The notes: generated by a model not told the origin, from the sequence alone. Numbered from the stretch's first letter, positions 22,738 to 34,443 are shown. The stretch: DNA of 64,000 bases from Takakia lepidozioides (GCA_030704615.1 CM060732.1:72211053-72275052), one strand, 5' to 3'. Translations and numbers: made by a program.

Positions 22738-23121
22738 CTACTGGCCTGCCCTCATACCATCGCTGCATTCAGTTCTCTCTCAAAGCTCACAAAGAGGAGA
22801 AGTGAAACACAGTCTCTCAGACTTGTAAAGCCATAGGTTTTGCACGCTGTACGTCTTCTGAATTGTTTCAGAGTTCCAAATTCAATCCTTGTCCACTTTC
22901 AAGTGTGGGATTCCAAGTGCTCTCTCTCTCATAGAAACCGACTTCTGTAAAACCCAGCTCTGTTGCAAGCTCTTTCAAAAGAACAAGGCCGGGGAAAAAC
23001 CACTTTGATTGATTTCTTCCTGTCGATCGAAGACTCTGTGGCTAAACCATCTTTTATTTTCGTTGCTGACACACAAGCAGAGATTGGACGATCAAGCACA
23101 CACCGATCAAGCGACCGGAGG

Positions 23122-23850
23122 ATGGTGGATAAGCAATCGTCTGCAACTAGCGGGAGAGGAGCTGCCCTTTTGGCTCCGGTGAAGCGGGTCTCTCATAAGG
23201 GGAACGTGTACAGGGGTGTCAGAATGCGCGCATGGGGAAAATGGGTTTCGGAAATTCGAGAGCCCAACAAGAGGTCGCGCATTTGGCTGGGATCATTTCC
23301 AACCCCAGAGATGGCGGCCCGAGCTTACGATGCCGCTGTGCTTTGCTTGCGAGGGCCCTCTGCGACTCTCAATTTTCCTGACTTGCCCCCACCCCTTCTT
23401 CCTCAGTCTACGTCCCCGAGGGACATTCAAGCTGCTGCTGCTGCGGCTGCCGCATCGGCCGTCCCTCCGGCCACACCTCTCGCCATCACCAGACTCGAGG
23501 GCCAAGTTTCTTTGAGGCATTCGACCAGCCCATCACTGGATGACGAGGCCACATTTGATCGTGATGAAACTTCTGTGGGTGAGGTGCAATGTGGTACAGG
23601 TGTTTGTGAAGCTACTTCCCCGATTACAGAAATGAACTCGCAGAATCTGGAAGCAGGGACGGACTGGCTAGATGGGGAGTTGGGAGACTTACAAGAACCC
23701 CTCATTGATTTTCCCGCATTGATCTCGGCAGACATGGCGGACTGGAATCTGCCCACACCCTCTCAGGACCAACGCCAGACAGTGTGTCTTGAAGTTTATG
23801 AAGATATCAGTGACGACAACACACTTTGGGAGCCTTGCCTTTGGAGCTAA
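23122..23850 (+). CDS. DREB-type AP2/ERF transcription factor
   Basis: Intronless, 242 residues. AP2 domain at about residues 30-86 ([47 protein letters not shown]) with Val14/Glu19 of the DREB subfamily. SPRDIQ and an alanine run follow, then an acidic C-terminal half ending in LWEPCLWS. The frame is open back to 22963, but I start at 23122 because MVDKQ followed by [10 protein letters not shown] aligns with the start of the DREB gene at 3610-4401; the 53 residues before it look untranslated. The two genes clearly derive from a duplication and lie about 19 kb apart in opposite orientation. Nuclear regulator, DRE binding predicted by family. A possible poly(A) signal AATAAA lies at 24306-24311. 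Confidence 0.93.
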   Translation: MVDKQSSATSGRGAALLAPVKRVSHKGNVYRGVRMRAWGKWVSEIREPNKRSRIWLGSFPTPEMAARAYDAAVLCLRGPSATLNFPDLPPPLLPQSTSPRDIQAAAAAAAASAVPPATPLAITRLEGQVSLRHSTSPSLDDEATFDRDETSVGEVQCGTGVCEATSPITEMNSQNLEAGTDWLDGELGDLQEPLIDFPALISADMADWNLPTPSQDQRQTVCLEVYEDISDDNTLWEPCLWS

Positions 23851-24944
23851 CGCCGGCCACACTCCCATTCTACAGTACAAAAACAGCCTTTGGACCTTTG
23901 CAATGAACAGGAACAAACACAAAAAACCCACAGTTTTCCCGGGAAGAATCACCTCAATGGAGAGCTCAAAGGTACAAGTTGCACTAGCCAATGGAGCTAC
24001 CATTATTCCTGCTGGTGGCTGAAAACATCCACAATACAGGGTTCCCAAGGATTGACATGCCCTGGTATCTGAAATTCAGCTGAATTAGAAATCAGGTCCA
24101 TCTGGAGTTCCCGATACGAGGCGTCGCAACAAATGTCCTCACGACATCATACAGGCAATTGCTTGCCAGTCAATTGGAGTGTACACTTAAGATACAGTCC
24201 AGACCCAATTTTGCATTCAGGGTCTACACAAGTGATGTGATTTGGATTGCAAAGCAGACACATCACCGCCATTCTTTGCTGGGTTGCTTAGAAGATTAAC
24301 AGCCCAATAAATTTAGTTACTGAGAATTAGGTAGGTAGGGGTACTTCAGAGAGTAGCAGTTTTTGTTAACTGTGATTAGGTACTCAACATTCAATTGGCG
24401 TAATACACAGCCACATTCATTTGCTCTGATTCACCTTCCCACCATCTGCGTTGTTCTCTCTCTCTCTTCTCTCTCACTCGCGGCAGGGCGCTTCTCAATG
24501 CAGTTCGCAAGATATTTTGCAGAGTTACAGGTCTCGAAGTTTCTAGTCGTCTCGAAGTTTATCTGGAGTCTAGAGGTTGTGGTTGTTTCCATGAAGGCCA
24601 ACCTGGCTTTCGGCGAAACTGGGCCTCCGTGGATCATATCTTCAGGGCTTTATAAATAAGGGTCCCAAATTCTGGCAGGGGTTATTCCTGAAGGTCAAAA
24701 AAAAGGGAGAGGATTAGAGCAGCCAATGGGGAGAGAGGGCAAGTGTGTTGGAATGGATGTGAGGCCACACATCCACCTATACAGGCTAGCATAGAAGTAG
24801 GAGGGAGGGCCCTCCTTCTAGTTTTAGAGCTTTCCGGAAGCCGGATGAGGCAGTGGGGATGTGGTGGTGGCGCCCCCCCTTAGAAGGCTACACCACCTTC
24901 TTGAGACATGTATAACAAGGATAAGGGGACATTTTTAATACAAG
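23851..24944. other. 3' region of DREB gene and intergenic DNA
   Basis: Likely 3' untranslated sequence to about 24330. No further gene recognised. Confidence 0.4.
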
Positions 24945-24952
24945 GTCTGTTC

Positions 24953-25751
24953 CAGTGTTGGGAGAGTGTTGGGAGAGTGTTGGGTAAGTAGAGGGTGTGA
25001 ACACGGGTATCAATGCGGGTATGTGGACCCGGACCCGCCAAGTACATTGTTGGATAATACCCGTAACCTACCCACCGGTTAAGTGTTGACCTGATATTGA
25101 TGCTAAGCCCTCGGATAAGGTTTCGATGATATTGATATTGATATTTATGAGGGCTAAGAAAAAACTAGATTTCTCACATATCATCATCAAGTGGCTGGAT
25201 TTTCACATTAAATGTCACATTTTAGTCCATCGTTTCAGGGATTTAGCACCCTCTTAAAAACATATTAAACCGATAAGTGATACTAATACTTCAACCCTGT
25301 CAAACATTGCCCAAATTTACACACCATACCTTGAAAAATACAAGCTACTTAAAGTACTTAGGAATACAAACTAATTTTATAATTCTAGCCACCTAAATAA
25401 GTACATTAGCATTAGTATTAGCTAGAAGATAACATTCTGATTTAATTAGTTAGTATTCCACATCACTTTGGTTAGTTTGGATAAATTTTACATAGACAAG
25501 GCACTCTTAAAAAATGGTTAAAGATTTTTTTTAAACCCCAGCCTCGGGTTGATAACAGTAGGTTATCATCCATGTTTGATTGTTATTGATATGTTGTCTA
25601 ATAATTTTGATAATGGGCTTGATTGATCCCCCCCCCCCCCCCCCCGGGTATGTAAATCTAGTATTGGTCTCCGGCGGGTAAGTCCACAACCTCACACCGC
25701 CAATACCCGGAACCAGCGGGTCTTACAAAAGATAATAATCTCCCAACACTG
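24953..25751. mobile_element. Non-autonomous hAT-type element 1
   Basis: The ends are CAGTGTTGGGAGA and its perfect complement TCTCCCAACACTG. Flanking octamers are GTCTGTTC (24945-24952) and GTTTGTTT (25752-25759), similar enough to be a slightly mutated 8-bp target duplication. CAGTG-type ends and 8-bp duplications are typical of hAT. Repeated GGGTA/ACCCG motifs lie near both ends, and an 18-C run lies at 25628-25645. No transposase. Confidence 0.78.
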
Positions 25752-25759
25752 GTTTGTTT

Positions 25760-26784
25760 CAGTGTTGGGAGGGTATATGAATTACCCTGATATACCCGGC
25801 GGGTATATTGATATATATATACCCTGGTGTGGCAAGTTTAGGTACCCGGATGTATACCCTTATATCAGGGTATATTTTTATGATATACCCTTATCCTTAT
25901 ATTTACCCTGCATCAAGACCCTCAATATACCCTACTTTCCTCAGGGGTATGTCTAATCAGGGTATATAAGGGCCTTTAAGTGCCTTCATAGCCTTTTTGT
26001 GCTAGGTCTTTTCTCTTTTTGTTGTGTTGTTATGGAGCCTTGAGCTATAAGAAAGCTCCAATCACAGCTAAAACAAATGTTACATATATATATCATGCCT
26101 TAAATGTCATATAACCCAAACAATACCTCTTCAGATCTCGCCTATATATATATATATATAAGGAAACCAGCCCACAATTTAGGTCCTTGAGGGGTTTTTA
26201 TTTATTTATTTATTTAAGGAAATCTGGGAGCGACAACCCACAATTCAGGCCCTTGAGGAGGGGGAAAGATTAACCCCCTTTCATTTATGGGCCATGAGAC
26301 CTACAGGACGATCAACACCCAAACATACCATCACACGAACAATCCAACATACGGGGCAGGGCAGCGGGTTCGAACCCTGAACCACCTGAGTGACACACAC
26401 TGTGCACTTACCGGCTGAGCTACCACCCGATGTGTTTTTTTTTTTAATCTCAAACCTCCTCCATCTTGCATTGGAAATTAACACCAAAATATTATGCAAT
26501 ATCTTATCAATTTTCTCTTTTACCATAGATTGTTTTTTTGTGTGTGTGTGTGTTTTGTACATATTGAAGAACATCTTGTGAGCAGTCGCTCCCAGGTTTT
26601 TATATATTCTTTAAAACCATTAAATTATATATTAATGGAAATAACTATCCATACCCGGAAACTATTCATACCCTCAGGGTTTATTTTGGCATATTTATCC
26701 ATACCCGGAGGGTAAATGATTTGACAAAAATAATTTACTTATACCCTAAGGGTATATTGAAATCAATATACCTGCACAACACTG
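25760..26784. mobile_element. Non-autonomous hAT-type element 2
   Basis: Starts CAGTGTTGGGAGGGTATAT directly after the target octamer of element 1 and ends AACACTG at 26784. The right flank GTTTGTTC (26785-26792) matches the left octamer GTTTGTTT at 7 of 8. Many GGGTATA / TATACCC units lie inside. A SINE (26196-26432) is nested in it. The two elements share one duplicated target. Confidence 0.75.
26196..26432 (-). mobile_element. tRNA-derived SINE nested in hAT-type element 2
   Basis: On the minus strand a GGTGGTAGCTCAGCCGG A box (26411-26422) and a GGTTCGAACCC B box (26366-26377) are at tRNA spacing, followed by a body and a repeated AAATAAATAAAT tail at about 26196-26216. Beyond the tail, 26160-26195 repeats the 3' end of the body (CTCAAGGxCCTxAATTGTGGG), probably the tail of an older copy. 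The best preserved SINE head in the window. Confidence 0.75.
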
Positions 26785-26792
26785 GTTTGTTC

Positions 26793-27319
26793 CACCTCCA
26801 TGGCACTTTGGTGGGCTCCCCAAGCATGCCCCCCTTAGAAAATTAAAATTCAGCTCAGCTATTCTATTAATTAATATAGCTATGGTTCATGTTTTTGGCC
26901 CTGAGTGAGCATGTACTAATTTAATAAGTAGTAAGAGGTAGGGAAGATAGCGCTCTCTCCTTCATATGCCCTCTAAGGGTGATGGCCTGTCAAGGGACTT
27001 TACTTACCCCAATTTGGCGCCTGAACCATCATCCATTTAATAGTTGTGGTCTTCCTACATTCCTACCGTCATTTTTCTTACCCCCTTACACAATGGTTAT
27101 TTGTTATTTCTTCAAATCCTTGTGTAGTATATCCCCCTTTTTAATTCCTGGACCACCCTCTAATGGACAAGGCCCACGCAAACTTGGGAGGCTTATTGCA
27201 TGTTTTCCGTTGCATCTTCTGTTGTGCATCGTGCCAGGCTCTTATCTTGTGCGGGACCAAGGGCGGGCTCTTGGCTTATAACACGACCCACTATCGCGCC
27301 GTTTCGTTTGTCGTCTCCA
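26793..27319. other. Intergenic DNA, no gene recognised
   Basis: No motif recognised. The right part may belong to the retroelement remnant that follows. Confidence 0.35.
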
Positions 27320-27890
27320 ATCTTTGCCGCGGCTCTCCGCATTTGTCTTGGCTTACCACATCATTATGTGTTTGGCTTACAACGTTGTGTTTGTCACTAG
27401 CCCATCGATCCACTTGCTCTTCACCTCCTTCATTGTCCATGTGGAGGAGACCGTACCACGACTCATGATGTTGTGTGGGACGCCATCACTTCTGTTGCTC
27501 GAGAGGCTGGAATTCATGTGTTGCGGGAGCAAACTCATATGCTTCCCTCTCGTACGCTTTAGTCCACTCATCGGCACGTCGACATCGTCTTCTCTCGAGA
27601 TGGTTTGCGCACCCTTGCAGATGTTGTCATTGCCGACCCTACTCGATCCAACTTACTTTCTCAATCGCCTCTTCCTAAGGCATTGTCGCTTTGATTGCTG
27701 CACAGACCAACGATTTTCTTCGTACTTGTGCTCATCATGCTGTTCAGAACAAGATCAATGGTTTTCCCCATGCTTCTGCCTTCATAGCTTTCTATAGACA
27801 ACGGGTTTCCGTAGCTCTACAGAGGGCACAGGCCAGGTCCATCTTGCATTGGACTATTGTAGCTGGCATGGGTTCTTCTCACCTGGTCGA
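27320..27890 (+). pseudogene. Reverse-transcriptase-associated tail, decayed
   Basis: One frame reads CGGDRTTTHDVVWDAI, then EAGIHVLREQTH, then VDIVFSRDGLRTLADVVIADPTRSN. A second frame (27691-27890) continues NGFPHASAFIAFYRQRVSVALQRAQARSIL. I recall this segment order from the C-terminal part of reverse-transcriptase polyproteins common in plant genomes. It is broken by a stop and a frame change, and no polymerase core is present. Confidence 0.5.
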
Positions 27891-27903
27891 GAGAGAGATG
27901 ACT

Positions 27904-27970
27904 CCGGCCGAAGCCGGCGTAACTAAGAGCCACTTCGCCTTGCGGCTACTGCCCCTTTTCAGGGTGGGCC
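27904..27970 (-). repeat. Dispersed repeat, copy 2
   Basis: Inverted copy of 18274-18340, next to a short GA run (27889-27898). It lies at the junction between two retroelement fragments. Confidence 0.7.
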
Positions 27971-27989
27971 TTATTCGTTAATTGGTATT

Positions 27990-28703
27990 GATACCTACAT
28001 CAACACAATCTTATCAAACTCATGACCAATATCACCGGGATACAATCCTTCGTCTATTGAAATCGGAGGATCTCCTCTTTCATGGAAATTTGAAGCGTTT
28101 CACTATCAACGAACATGAAGGTCCTTTTAAGGTATGGCTCAGCTCATATGAGTTTTTTGTGAAGCGGTTTGGGCTTACCAAGGTGTTGGCCACTTTCAGC
28201 ATATTGATGAATAACCTCTTTCATGAGCGGTTAGATGATGTCGTGATTGTCTACATTGGTGATATCATGGTCTACTCAAAGACAAAAGAAGCCCACCTGG
28301 AGCACTTTAAAAAAGTTTTCTAACTGTTGTGGAAAGGGAAATTCTATGCCAAAACTTCAAAGTTCAAATTTGGGGTCACAAAAGTGCAATTCCTTGGGCA
28401 CAAGATTACGTAGAGATTGGATAAAGATGGATGAGATGAAAGTGAAAGTAATTTTGGACTGAGAACCTCCGACATCGGTTCTGGGAGTGCGAACTTCTTG
28501 GGACTCGCCTCTTACTACCGAAAGTATGTGAGGAATTTTGCTAAGATTGCTAGACCGTTGTCGGACCTCCTGCAAAAGTATAAGACCTGGGAGTGGATAT
28601 GCTTTGTAACCAAGCATTTGCCGAGTTGAAGCAGCGGTTGGTGGAAGCTCCAGTTTTGAAGATCTTGGAGTTCAACCATCCGTTCGAGATCATACAAGCA
28701 TGT
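27990..28703 (+). pseudogene. Ty3/gypsy reverse transcriptase fragment
   Basis: Frame 27982-28323 has HEGPFKVWL, a polymerase palm stretch and VYIGDIMVYSKTKEAHLEHF. The catalytic YIDD box reads YIGD, so the first aspartate is lost. After frame changes the sequence continues as FLGHKIT, then LASYYRKYVRNFAKIARPLSDLL and LKQRLVEAPVL, the normal connection to RNase H. Several stops separate these pieces. Confidence 0.8.
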
Positions 28704-28762
28704 TGAACTTCACAATTGGTGGTGTTTTAATTTAGGATAGGCGTCTTACTTACTGCCTGACG

Positions 28763-29092
28763 TTGCCTGGATTTAAGGAAGAAATATCTAGACATCTTTT
28801 CACCCTTAAGAGACCACCTGATACCCGCTTTAAGCCTCAAGTTATCCTCCTTGATCTCATGGAAACCCATTTGGAAGGATGTCTAGCGCGCAAGGATGGG
28901 GCAGCAAAGATCTATGGCTTCCATTGGAAATTAATTAATCGTGTGTTAAATGTGCTTAGCTACTGTCCGAATGCTCCCTCCCCTTGTAGGGTCTGTAACC
29001 TTAATGTTCCTGAATCCCTGGAGCATTGCTTTGTGGAATGCCAGGTTGCCAGGCAGGTTTGGAGTAAGGCTTTGCCCTTTTATGCCTTCTGA
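28763..29092 (+). pseudogene. LINE C-terminal zinc-knuckle fragment
   Basis: Frame of 109 residues. FHWKLINRVLNV followed by CRVC, then ESLEHCFVECQVARQVW, matches the zf-RVT domain (Cys-Cys-His-Cys) at the end of plant L1-like LINE reverse transcriptases. More LINE remnant may run to about 29590 in other frames, but without a diagnostic motif. Dead fragment. Confidence 0.65.
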
Positions 29093-30208
29093 AAAGCTCT
29101 GTCTGTTGCTGATTTCTCTTCAATTGTCCTTCTTAATTATGCTGATGGTTCCATCTGGACCACTTGTGTGGGCAACGCTTAGGGCTCACCTCTAGTGGAA
29201 TCTTTGGGAAGCCAGATGTGCTCTGATTTTCACTGGTAAACCAGTTTGTGTGAGAACCATTATTTGTAAGTCTCACTCAGACATGATGTCTGAAGCTCGC
29301 AAGGCCTGACTGGTTTTGGGGGTAGCTCTTCGCAGATGCGGTGGGAGGAGAAGAGCTCAATTGCTTGTAGATTTTGATGGAGCATGGGGCAGAGGTGGAC
29401 GGCTCTATTCAAGGGAATCTGATTCCAGAATTTAATGGTGCGACAACCTCCCACAAGGTTGGTAGTTCTCTCAGCACAATGCAATCACGTCTTGGTGGTG
29501 AAGACTCCGAGATCAACTGGAGGCACAACAAGTCTTGTAGGAAGAGAAAGGCTAGAGCCCAGCTTTCGTATGGTAGTATCAGCTGATTCTAGCTTCTCTG
29601 TCCTTTTCTAGCTGATTTCTAGCTTATTTGTCCTTGCTTGGCAGTGTCTGCATTTCTTGTTTGTTTAGTTGTAGCCTCTCGCTACGTTTTCCTTGTTGTC
29701 CTTGGACTGGTTTCCTTTAGCACGCTTCTAATGGCCTTGGTAGTCTTTTCTTCTCCCCTGTATCTCTCTACCTCTAGCTCGAAGGAGTGTCTTCCTACAT
29801 CAGCCTCCATGGCACCCTCTCCAGAGGTTATTTTTTCCTCTTTGTATCTCCTGGACATTTTAAGTCCTTTATCTATAAAGTTCATGAGGCCTCCGTCCCT
29901 ATCTTTTTTTTTCTTAAAAACAACTCTTGAGCCTGAACCTGCTTACGTACATCTTTAAGAATTCCTAACAAACGGCCGCCTTCAAATATACAACATACTC
30001 TACAATGTGTTCACTCCCTGGGCTCCCAATTGGTTTATCTCCACAAAAAAGCAATGATAGAATCTGTAAGGCACAGAATTGATGCCTTGCATCTTCCAAG
30101 AATCCTACTCCAAATTTGTTGCAGCTCTAGTGTCTAATAATCGACTACAATTTGTTCACAATTGGCGGATATTAACTCGTTTTGTGGGATGATCCGGCGG
30201 CTCTTGCA
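29093..30208. other. Possible LINE 3' remnant and 3' region of permease
   Basis: Unassigned. The right end lies downstream of the permease stop on the minus strand. Confidence 0.35.
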
Positions 30209-31632
30209 TTATATACAGATTGATATGGTATCTAGCCTGCCCCAGGGGGAATACTGCGGAGCAATCAGCGAGGCAGACAAGCCTGAATCCTGTCTCTTAG
30301 GAGAATGTTCAATTGCATCTGGGGGATCGCAGTCAGGAGCAATGCGTTGTGGCATCTGGTTCCTGGATGAAACATACCCACCATAGATGTAGGAAACAAA
30401 GCCCCAAAGAGCGAGCACCATGCACATAGCTTTGATACCCCCGAACTTGTCGTGGAAGAAAATGACAGCCAACAGAGACAGGAGCGGGATTATAGCTGCT
30501 GCGAGCACCGCCGCACACAGCGACGAGATGAGGAAGATGACTCCAATTGTACCCACCAGCGCAACCTCCCAACCCACTGCGCCCCCAACTACGGTCATGT
30601 AGTACACTATCTCCCCTCCCTAAAATGTTTTCGCTTCTCGTAGCATCGCTGGAAAGTCACCTGTGAAACACATCCCAATACTGACAAACAAAGTAGCAAA
30701 GAGTCCTACCATGGTCTGTATTTCGAGCGCAAGCCATAGTGAAGTGTTCTCCCGGTGGAATTTGCGAAGAACAAGCTCCTGCAAAGGAAGAACTAACCCG
30801 TAGAGAGCCGACGTTGCGATCATCGTTGCAAAGCCCACTACATACTGTGTCGGAGACACTCCAGGGGGTTTGTCAGACGCCGAATCGAGACCCAAAACAA
30901 TGGCACTTGAGGTAACGACCAGTATTGAGTTATAAGTGGAAGCATTGATCTTTTCACCCACCAAAGCATATGCGAAGATTGCATTGAAGACAAGATGACT
31001 GGAACTCAGAACTGCCGTCGTTGACACTAACAAGTATGACATTCCCCAAGAGTAGAAGAGATTGTCGACTCCAAAGACGAAACCGAGGGCTACATAGATC
31101 CCCATAAGCTTCAAACTTTTGAGGTGCGTCGGCCAGATCCCCTCCCGACAATAGAGTGCGACAAGAACTACTCCTCCAAGCGGCCATGTCGCTGTGACAA
31201 TCGCGGAATAAAGCCATAGCCTCGAACCGCCTCCCACAAAGTAGAATCGGCCCAAAAGGGTTGCAACAGCCGTCCCCGAGACTAGCGCCAGTGAACTCAG
31301 GGCTACCAGCAACCACTGCAGCCAAGTTCTCCCTCCAAGCCATTGTTCGAGTTTAGTAATGAATGATTTTAGCCTTTTGGATAGGTTCTGTGGGTTAACT
31401 TGCTCTGATCCAGCTTGGCCTGTAAACAAATCTGGTTGGAAGCATTACTTATCACGTTAGATATCAGTGAAAATCAAAATGTAGGACACAATGGTAAAGA
31501 AGTTAAGAGGATATACTTAAGGCATGCATAAGAGACTCAAGGTTAATCGTCCTCACCTTCCTCCTCTGCTGACTTCGCTGGGATGTTCACTGGTATCATT
31601 GTTGGACACCCAGCTTCCATATTGTTGGACAT
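30209..31632 (-). pseudogene. Purine permease (PUP) with in-frame stop
   Basis: Exon 1 (31557-31632, starting MSNNMEAG) joins exon 2 (30209-31419) across a 137-bp GT-AG intron (31420-31556) in phase. Together they encode 428 residues of a plant PUP transporter, a DMT-superfamily membrane protein with about ten hydrophobic segments that imports purines, cytokinins or alkaloids with protons. Recognisable blocks are GGGSRLWLYS, TATWPLGG, NLFYSWGMSYL, VVTSSAIVLG, GVIFLISSLCA and FFHDKFGG...LWGFVSYIYGGY. Codon 292 (30620-30622) is TAG, in a loop between REAKTF and GGEIVYYM, and the frame stays open on both sides. Everything else is intact, so the stop is recent, a polymorphism or a sequencing error. 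If real, it removes the last third (about four membrane segments). I found no splice site pair that would skip it. Confidence 0.88.
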
Positions 31633-32365
31633 CTCTGATCTCAAGAGGTGCTAGTTACTAAATGCAGAGTTGAATTTGGATGTACGAAATAAAGATCAGC
31701 TCTAATTCCAAGCTCAGACCACTCAGTACAACATCTGCACAGACCGACCCCCATTCATACAGTCAAATGATCGTGGATTACTAAACTCTAGAGTATACCA
31801 AGTAAAAGAACGGAGAAACTGAGATCGGACAACAGACAAGCTGTATGTTCACCGGGTCTTTTTCAGTGGTCATTAAAGATATGTGTTGCAGCTTGATTTG
31901 TGGGCAGAGATTTTTGTGATTTTAGTGATTTAGTAGAGATTTTAGTGATGATGAACTAGGAAACACTCGTCTATTGTCCTTTGTGTGTGGACTCGGCTCT
32001 TTCAACCTAAATAATAAGAAGTCTCGAGCGCTATAATTACACTAATTCTAGAGCCCTTTGAATCTGAATTTGGTGTCTCTGGCCCTCATTCTTATAAGAT
32101 TCCACTATTGTAACTTTCTCCTTTTTGTTTCCTCTCTTTCTCAGATCATTCAGGAACATAGGACACGGTCGGAGTGATAGATGGCTGCTGCCAACACATA
32201 AGTGTACCAGATCACAAGGACGGGCCTGCCAAGCAACAAGCAGCCCACAATAGAGCTGTGCACTGATCACCACAAGTCTCAACTATGACCTTTAAGTCTG
32301 AAGCCACGTTTACTACTTCCACCCTTTAACAACTGCAAGCTCCCCAAATATTGTCCACAAACAAC
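31633..32365. other. Upstream region of the permease
   Basis: Probable promoter and leader; no gene or repeat recognised. Confidence 0.4.
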
Positions 32366-32545
32366 CAGCATTAGCCCAGTGGTAATGGGCACATACCACA
32401 TTGGATGTGGTTGTGGGTTCAAACCATGGTCTGGTGTGTCATGAAGGTGTCCGTCCACCTTTCAGCTGGAAGGCAGTAGCCCTTGTGGTGAAGAGACACC
32501 ATAGTTTACGCTCCTTTCGAGAGGCGTCTATATATATATCCCCAC
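32366..32545 (+). mobile_element. tRNA-derived SINE
   Basis: A box TAGCCCAGTGG (32372-32382, identical to that of the SINE at 1770) and B box GGTTCAAACC (32416-32425). A short body ends near the ATATAT run at about 32530. Confidence 0.65.
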
Positions 32546-33203
32546 AGAAAAAATGGAAATTATGTACATGGCAGATGAGACAAATCTCGGTTTTATGACG
32601 TCCATGTTATGTGAATCTATAAGAAAAACGGTTTGGACAAATTGTAGAACTGTTACTCGAGAAGCATGTCGGAATAATATTGTACCACTTTGCAAGTCAT
32701 GTACAATCTCATGTGTACACTAGTTGATGTAATTTGGTTATTCGATACCAATTGTTCCAAACACCATGATATTTCACTTGACATTGTTGGAGATCCCCCT
32801 CGCTGTGATCAGCATGGTCAAGTAGGATTAACTTTTAGACGTTACTACTAGGTTTAGTATTTACGAAGCATTGACGTAACTTAGCAGTTACATAGGAAAG
32901 CCATCGTAGTGGTGAGCAATTAGTCTTAGTGATCAATGATGACCACTATGCTGCCGGCCCACTCTCTAGGCTTGATCATCCAAGGGAGTTGGACTTTCCC
33001 TAAGAGCCATTTAGGACTCCAGTATATAGTGAGCTCTTAAGAAATTGGAAGACAGACTTTTTGACAGTAAGCTTTCCATACTTCATCCACATTATGGTTG
33101 AGAGCAGGTCACTAGTGGGGGACCCTTGGATGTTAGGACTCTGGATAGCACTTTTACTCGGTGACAATAACATTGTCTTAACTCAGTAGTATTTCTGAGA
33201 CTA
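32546..33203. other. No gene seen
   Basis: May include the 5' part (LTR or leader) of the copia element that follows; no LTR pair recognised. Confidence 0.35.
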
Positions 33204-34165
33204 TTGGCCCACATGGAAAGCAGTGTATCAGAGGCCTCCAAGCCATGTAGACATTCCAACTACAATACATGGAAGTTCTGTGTTTCCAGCTTGTTACAAA
33301 GGGATGAACTAGCAGACATCGTAGAGCCAGCTAATGTTGAGGGGCAATTCCAAAAGAAAGAAGGAGAGTCTGCCGCTGACTACAAACGTAGGTGGAAGAA
33401 AGCATTGGCAATAATCGGTCTCTCTTTGCGAGATGAAATTATTCCACACATTGTCGGGATCACAGATCTAGCCCTCATGTGACAGCTTTAAAGGACCTTC
33501 ATGAATAGAAAAATGGAGCGCGTCGTCTATTGCTCAAGAGCCACCTCACCAACATGACTCGAGAACTACGGATCAGTCACAGACTTCATCAGCTCAAGGA
33601 GATTATCAACCAGCTAGCCAACATCAGAAAACATGTCCATGAAGAGGACTTGGTGGAGCAGATTCTGAACTCTCTATCTGAGAGCTTGGAATCCCTGGCC
33701 GCATACACCTTAATCTACCGACCTAAACTTCCAACGCTCAATGAACCGATTGTTACTCTTCTGTTAGATGAAGCCAAGCGAGATTCGGGAGACTCATGGA
33801 AAAAAAATCCGACCCTAAGGAATTGCTAATCAAGTCTAGATTATTCGCAAAGAACAAGAGCCAGCCCACTGACAACAAATATCGAAAGGGGACCACTGTC
33901 AAAAGTAAGGAGAGCTGCAACTTCGGCGGCAAACTTGATCATTGGATGCTCAATTGTGTCAAATTATCAAATGAGATCAAGCGTCGCATTGCCAAACATC
34001 TCAAATTTTGTCAACATCATTGAAGACAGCAACGATGAGGAGATCGATAATTTTCAGGAATGCAATTAATGACGCCCCCACTAATGATTTCGCTGCAGAT
34101 ATCCTTGAGACCAATGTAGCCAGGAGTACCGTGACGCCTTTGATTGGTATGTGGATAGCGGGGCT
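33204..34165 (+). pseudogene. Ty1/copia gag and protease start, decayed
   Basis: The first frame (33204-33482) matches the copia gag start (NYNTWKFCVSSLL, then ADYKRRWKKALAIIGLSL). After a frameshift, 33530-33829 continues SHLTNMTRELR...VEQILNSLSESLE, the UBN2-type gag core. A zinc knuckle follows at about 33913-33954 (CNFGGKLDHWMLNC) with its second Cys mutated to Gly. At about 34140 the frame reads WYVDSGA, the copia protease active site, then stops at the junction with the LTR fragment. The remaining polyprotein is absent. Confidence 0.8.
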
Positions 34166-34443
34166 GTCAAGTTATTTTACCACTAGTGTGAAACTAGCTA
34201 GGAAATAGCTAGCTTTTACATATTGACATTTGGGATTGGCCCAAGTGTCAATCCAGGGGTCAAGGCAGATTTAGGCCCTGGAGTGGTTATCTTCACGGCA
34301 AGCGCGGGAGGCTCATCTTTCTCGAGTTGAGCCTCACCGCGCCTAGCTATGGCGCCGTAGTGTGGATTCCCCATGGCGTGGGGTGCACTTGGCTTGACTT
34401 GTATTTGAGTGATGAGGTTATATATGCATGAGTTTATGCTTCA
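34160..34443 (+). mobile_element. LTR fragment before the methyltransferase retroelement
   Basis: Clearly homologous, by eye roughly three quarters identical, to 20065-20347 of the PHD-element LTR (shared: AGTGTGAAACTAGC, CCAAGTGTCAA, GAGGCTCATCT, TGGATTCCCC/TTGATTCCCC). It ends GCTTCA at 34443. The U3 start is missing at the junction with the copia fragment. I read it as the 5' LTR of the element whose gag starts at 39011. No primer binding site is obvious after it. Confidence 0.7.

Noticed and set aside
22963-23121. Longer N-terminus for the second DREB gene
   Set aside because: The 53 extra residues have no match in the paralog at 3610-4401, whose start aligns with the Met at 23122.
26366-26422. 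Possible tRNA gene on the minus strand
   Set aside because: A and B boxes are good but the acceptor stem does not pair, and a body with a repeated tail follows. SINE is the better reading.
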